39,196 nt of DNA from Kitasatospora indigofera (lineage in GTDB: Bacteria > Actinomycetota > Actinomycetes > Streptomycetales > Streptomycetaceae). Positions 38,103 to 39,196 of the stretch are shown here, in pieces (position 1 is the stretch's first letter; the number at the start of each line of letters is the position of its first letter). The stretch spans positions 1-39,196 of the forward strand of contig NZ_BNBO01000075.1 in assembly GCF_014655955.1 (NCBI RefSeq), read 5' to 3'. The position numbers and the translations under genes are program-made. Under the pieces are notes generated by a model. The model was not told the DNA's origin. It did no database searches and worked only from the letters and a program-made list of their open reading frames with translations.

Positions 38103-39137
38103 ATGACGCTGTCGCTCTACCTCGACACCGACCGCTGGCGCGCTCACCAGCAGTCCGTGCTGGCCGAGTTCCCCGGTCTGGTGCCCGTGGCCAAGGGCAA
38201 CGGCTACGGCCTGGGCAACCAGCGGCTCGCCGAGGAGGCGACCCGGCTGGGCACCGGCATCCTGGCCGTCGGCACCGCGTACGAGGCGGCCGACGCGGCC
38301 ACCTGGTACGGCGGCGAGCTGCTGGTGCTGACGCCGTACCGGATCGGCGAGGAGGTGCTGCCGCTGCCGCACGCCCGGGTCATCCGCACGGTGGCGAGCA
38401 CCGACGCGCTGCGGGCGGTGCCGGGCGCCCGGGTGGTCGTGGAGTGCATGACCAGCATGCGGCGGCACGGCATCGCCGCGGGCGACCTGGCCGCGGTGGC
38501 CGAGATGGTGGACAGCGTCTCCTTCGAGGGCCTGGCCCTGCACCTGCCGATGGACCGGCCGGACGGCTCCGACCCGGTGGACGAGGTCGCCCACTGGGTG
38601 GACGCCGCCGCGGCGGCCGGCCTGCCGACCCGCACCGTGTTCGTGAGCCACCTCGGCGCGGCCGGCATGGCCCGGCTCGCCGAGCGCTACCCCGCCACGG
38701 TGTTCCGGGCCCGGATCGGCACCCGGCTCTGGCTGGGCGACGGCGGCGCGCTGGAGGTCCGCGGGACGGTCCTCGACGTGACCCCCGTGGTCAAGGGCGA
38801 CCGCTACGGCTACCGCCAGCACCCGGCGCCCTCCGACGGGCACCTGGTGGTGGTCACCGGCGGCACCGCGCACGGCATCGGACTGGAGGCGCCCAAGTAC
38901 GTCCAGGGCGTCTCCTCGCGCGCCAAGGGCATCGCCCGGGCCGGTCTGGCGACCGTCAACAAGACCCGCTCGCCGTACAACTGGGACGGCAAGCAGCTGT
39001 GGTTCGCCGAGCCGCCGCACATGCAGGTCTCGCTGCTGTTCCTGTCCGCCGAGATCCGGCCGCCGGCGATCGGCGACGAGCTCGGGCTGCAGGTCCGGCA
39101 CACCACCACGCACTTCGACCGGGTGGTCGACCGCTGA
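38103..39137 (+). CDS. Alanine-racemase-like PLP enzyme
   Basis: A 344-residue fold-type III PLP protein of the alanine racemase N-terminal barrel group. The cofactor Lys is in VPVAKGNGYGLG, a close relative of the VVKANAYGHG of true Alr, and the barrel ends at FRARIGTRLWLGDG. The C-terminal beta domain is short (SPYNWDGKQLWFAEPPHMQV). Whether it racemises alanine or another amino acid is open; genuine Alr is usually longer, and its catalytic Tyr could not be assigned here. GGGAG lies eight bases before the ATG. It follows femX by 57 bases, probably one transcript. It ends 28 bases before the hairpin at the window end. Confidence 0.85.
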   Translation: MTLSLYLDTDRWRAHQQSVLAEFPGLVPVAKGNGYGLGNQRLAEEATRLGTGILAVGTAYEAADAATWYGGELLVLTPYRIGEEVLPLPHARVIRTVASTDALRAVPGARVVVECMTSMRRHGIAAGDLAAVAEMVDSVSFEGLALHLPMDRPDGSDPVDEVAHWVDAAAAAGLPTRTVFVSHLGAAGMARLAERYPATVFRARIGTRLWLGDGGALEVRGTVLDVTPVVKGDRYGYRQHPAPSDGHLVVVTGGTAHGIGLEAPKYVQGVSSRAKGIARAGLATVNKTRSPYNWDGKQLWFAEPPHMQVSLLFLSAEIRPPAIGDELGLQVRHTTTHFDRVVDR

Positions 39138-39165
39138 CCCGGGCGGACCGGACCACGGGAACGGG

Positions 39166-39196
39166 CCGGCGGCCGCACCAGGGGTGCGGCCGCCGG
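39166..39196 (+). terminator. Terminator at the window end
   Basis: Perfect 14-bp arms around AGG, 28 bases after the racemase-like gene. The stem runs to the last base of the window and may continue. Confidence 0.8.

Noticed and set aside
1..39196. CRISPR array, insertion sequence or phage region
   Set aside because: No spaced identical repeats, transposase or phage genes were found; the tandem repeats have no spacers.

Overview
This window is very GC-rich (G or C at nearly every third codon position) and has actinobacterial hallmarks: GTG starts, a Pup-independent proteasome activator, FemX, single-domain polyprenyl-phosphomannose synthase, paired Ser/Thr kinases and an LAxTG wall-anchored protein. 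It reads as a Streptomyces or Kitasatospora chromosome. The block rpsF-ssb-rpsR-rplI / MATE / dnaB, a perfect parS site and a DnaA-box cluster place it in the core near oriC. No complete mobile element, CRISPR array or rRNA gene was seen.

Left part (1-9.5 kb): the end of an unknown gene, an MFS transporter, a secreted M64 metallopeptidase, a 21-residue candidate peptide gene, a BenE-type transporter, an LAxTG surface protein, then the three-gene bkd operon (E1 alpha, E1 beta, E2) for branched-chain 2-oxoacid dehydrogenase, which supplies branched acyl-CoA starters. A DevR/NarL-type response regulator is divergent from bkd, and the shared spacer holds strong palindromes.

Middle (10-24.8 kb): an APH-fold kinase; two membrane-anchored Ser/Thr kinases and the proteasome activator Bpa on the minus strand; an Ala/Pro-rich surface protein; a quinone-oxidoreductase-like MDR enzyme divergent from a two-TM RCK potassium channel; a molybdenum-cofactor set (mobA-like, DUF6457, moeA); an MBL-fold hydrolase; and an azoreductase divergent from an HxlR regulator with symmetric elements between them.

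Right-middle (25-30.6 kb): polyprenol-phosphate mannose synthase divergent from manA, together feeding mannose into glycosylation; a DUF4232 lipoprotein; then a scrambled stretch where a 5'-truncated ArsR-like gene lies head to head with a 5'-truncated, catalytically dead peptide deformylase remnant, followed by a terminator and a tRNA-like T-arm in unusually AT-rich DNA. DIP1984-family and RibD/DHFR-like genes follow.

Right end (30.7-39.2 kb): dnaB and a MATE transporter flank a spacer with six regularly spaced DnaA boxes (a seventh further on); rplI, rpsR, ssb and rpsF form an operon with parS between rpsF and ssb; then a small membrane protein, femX, and an alanine-racemase-like PLP protein, ending at a perfect hairpin.

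The points most worth a second look are the DnaA-box cluster with parS, the head-to-head ArsR/deformylase scar, short tandem arrays that begin at or next to stop codons, and the small peptide gene at 3085-3150.
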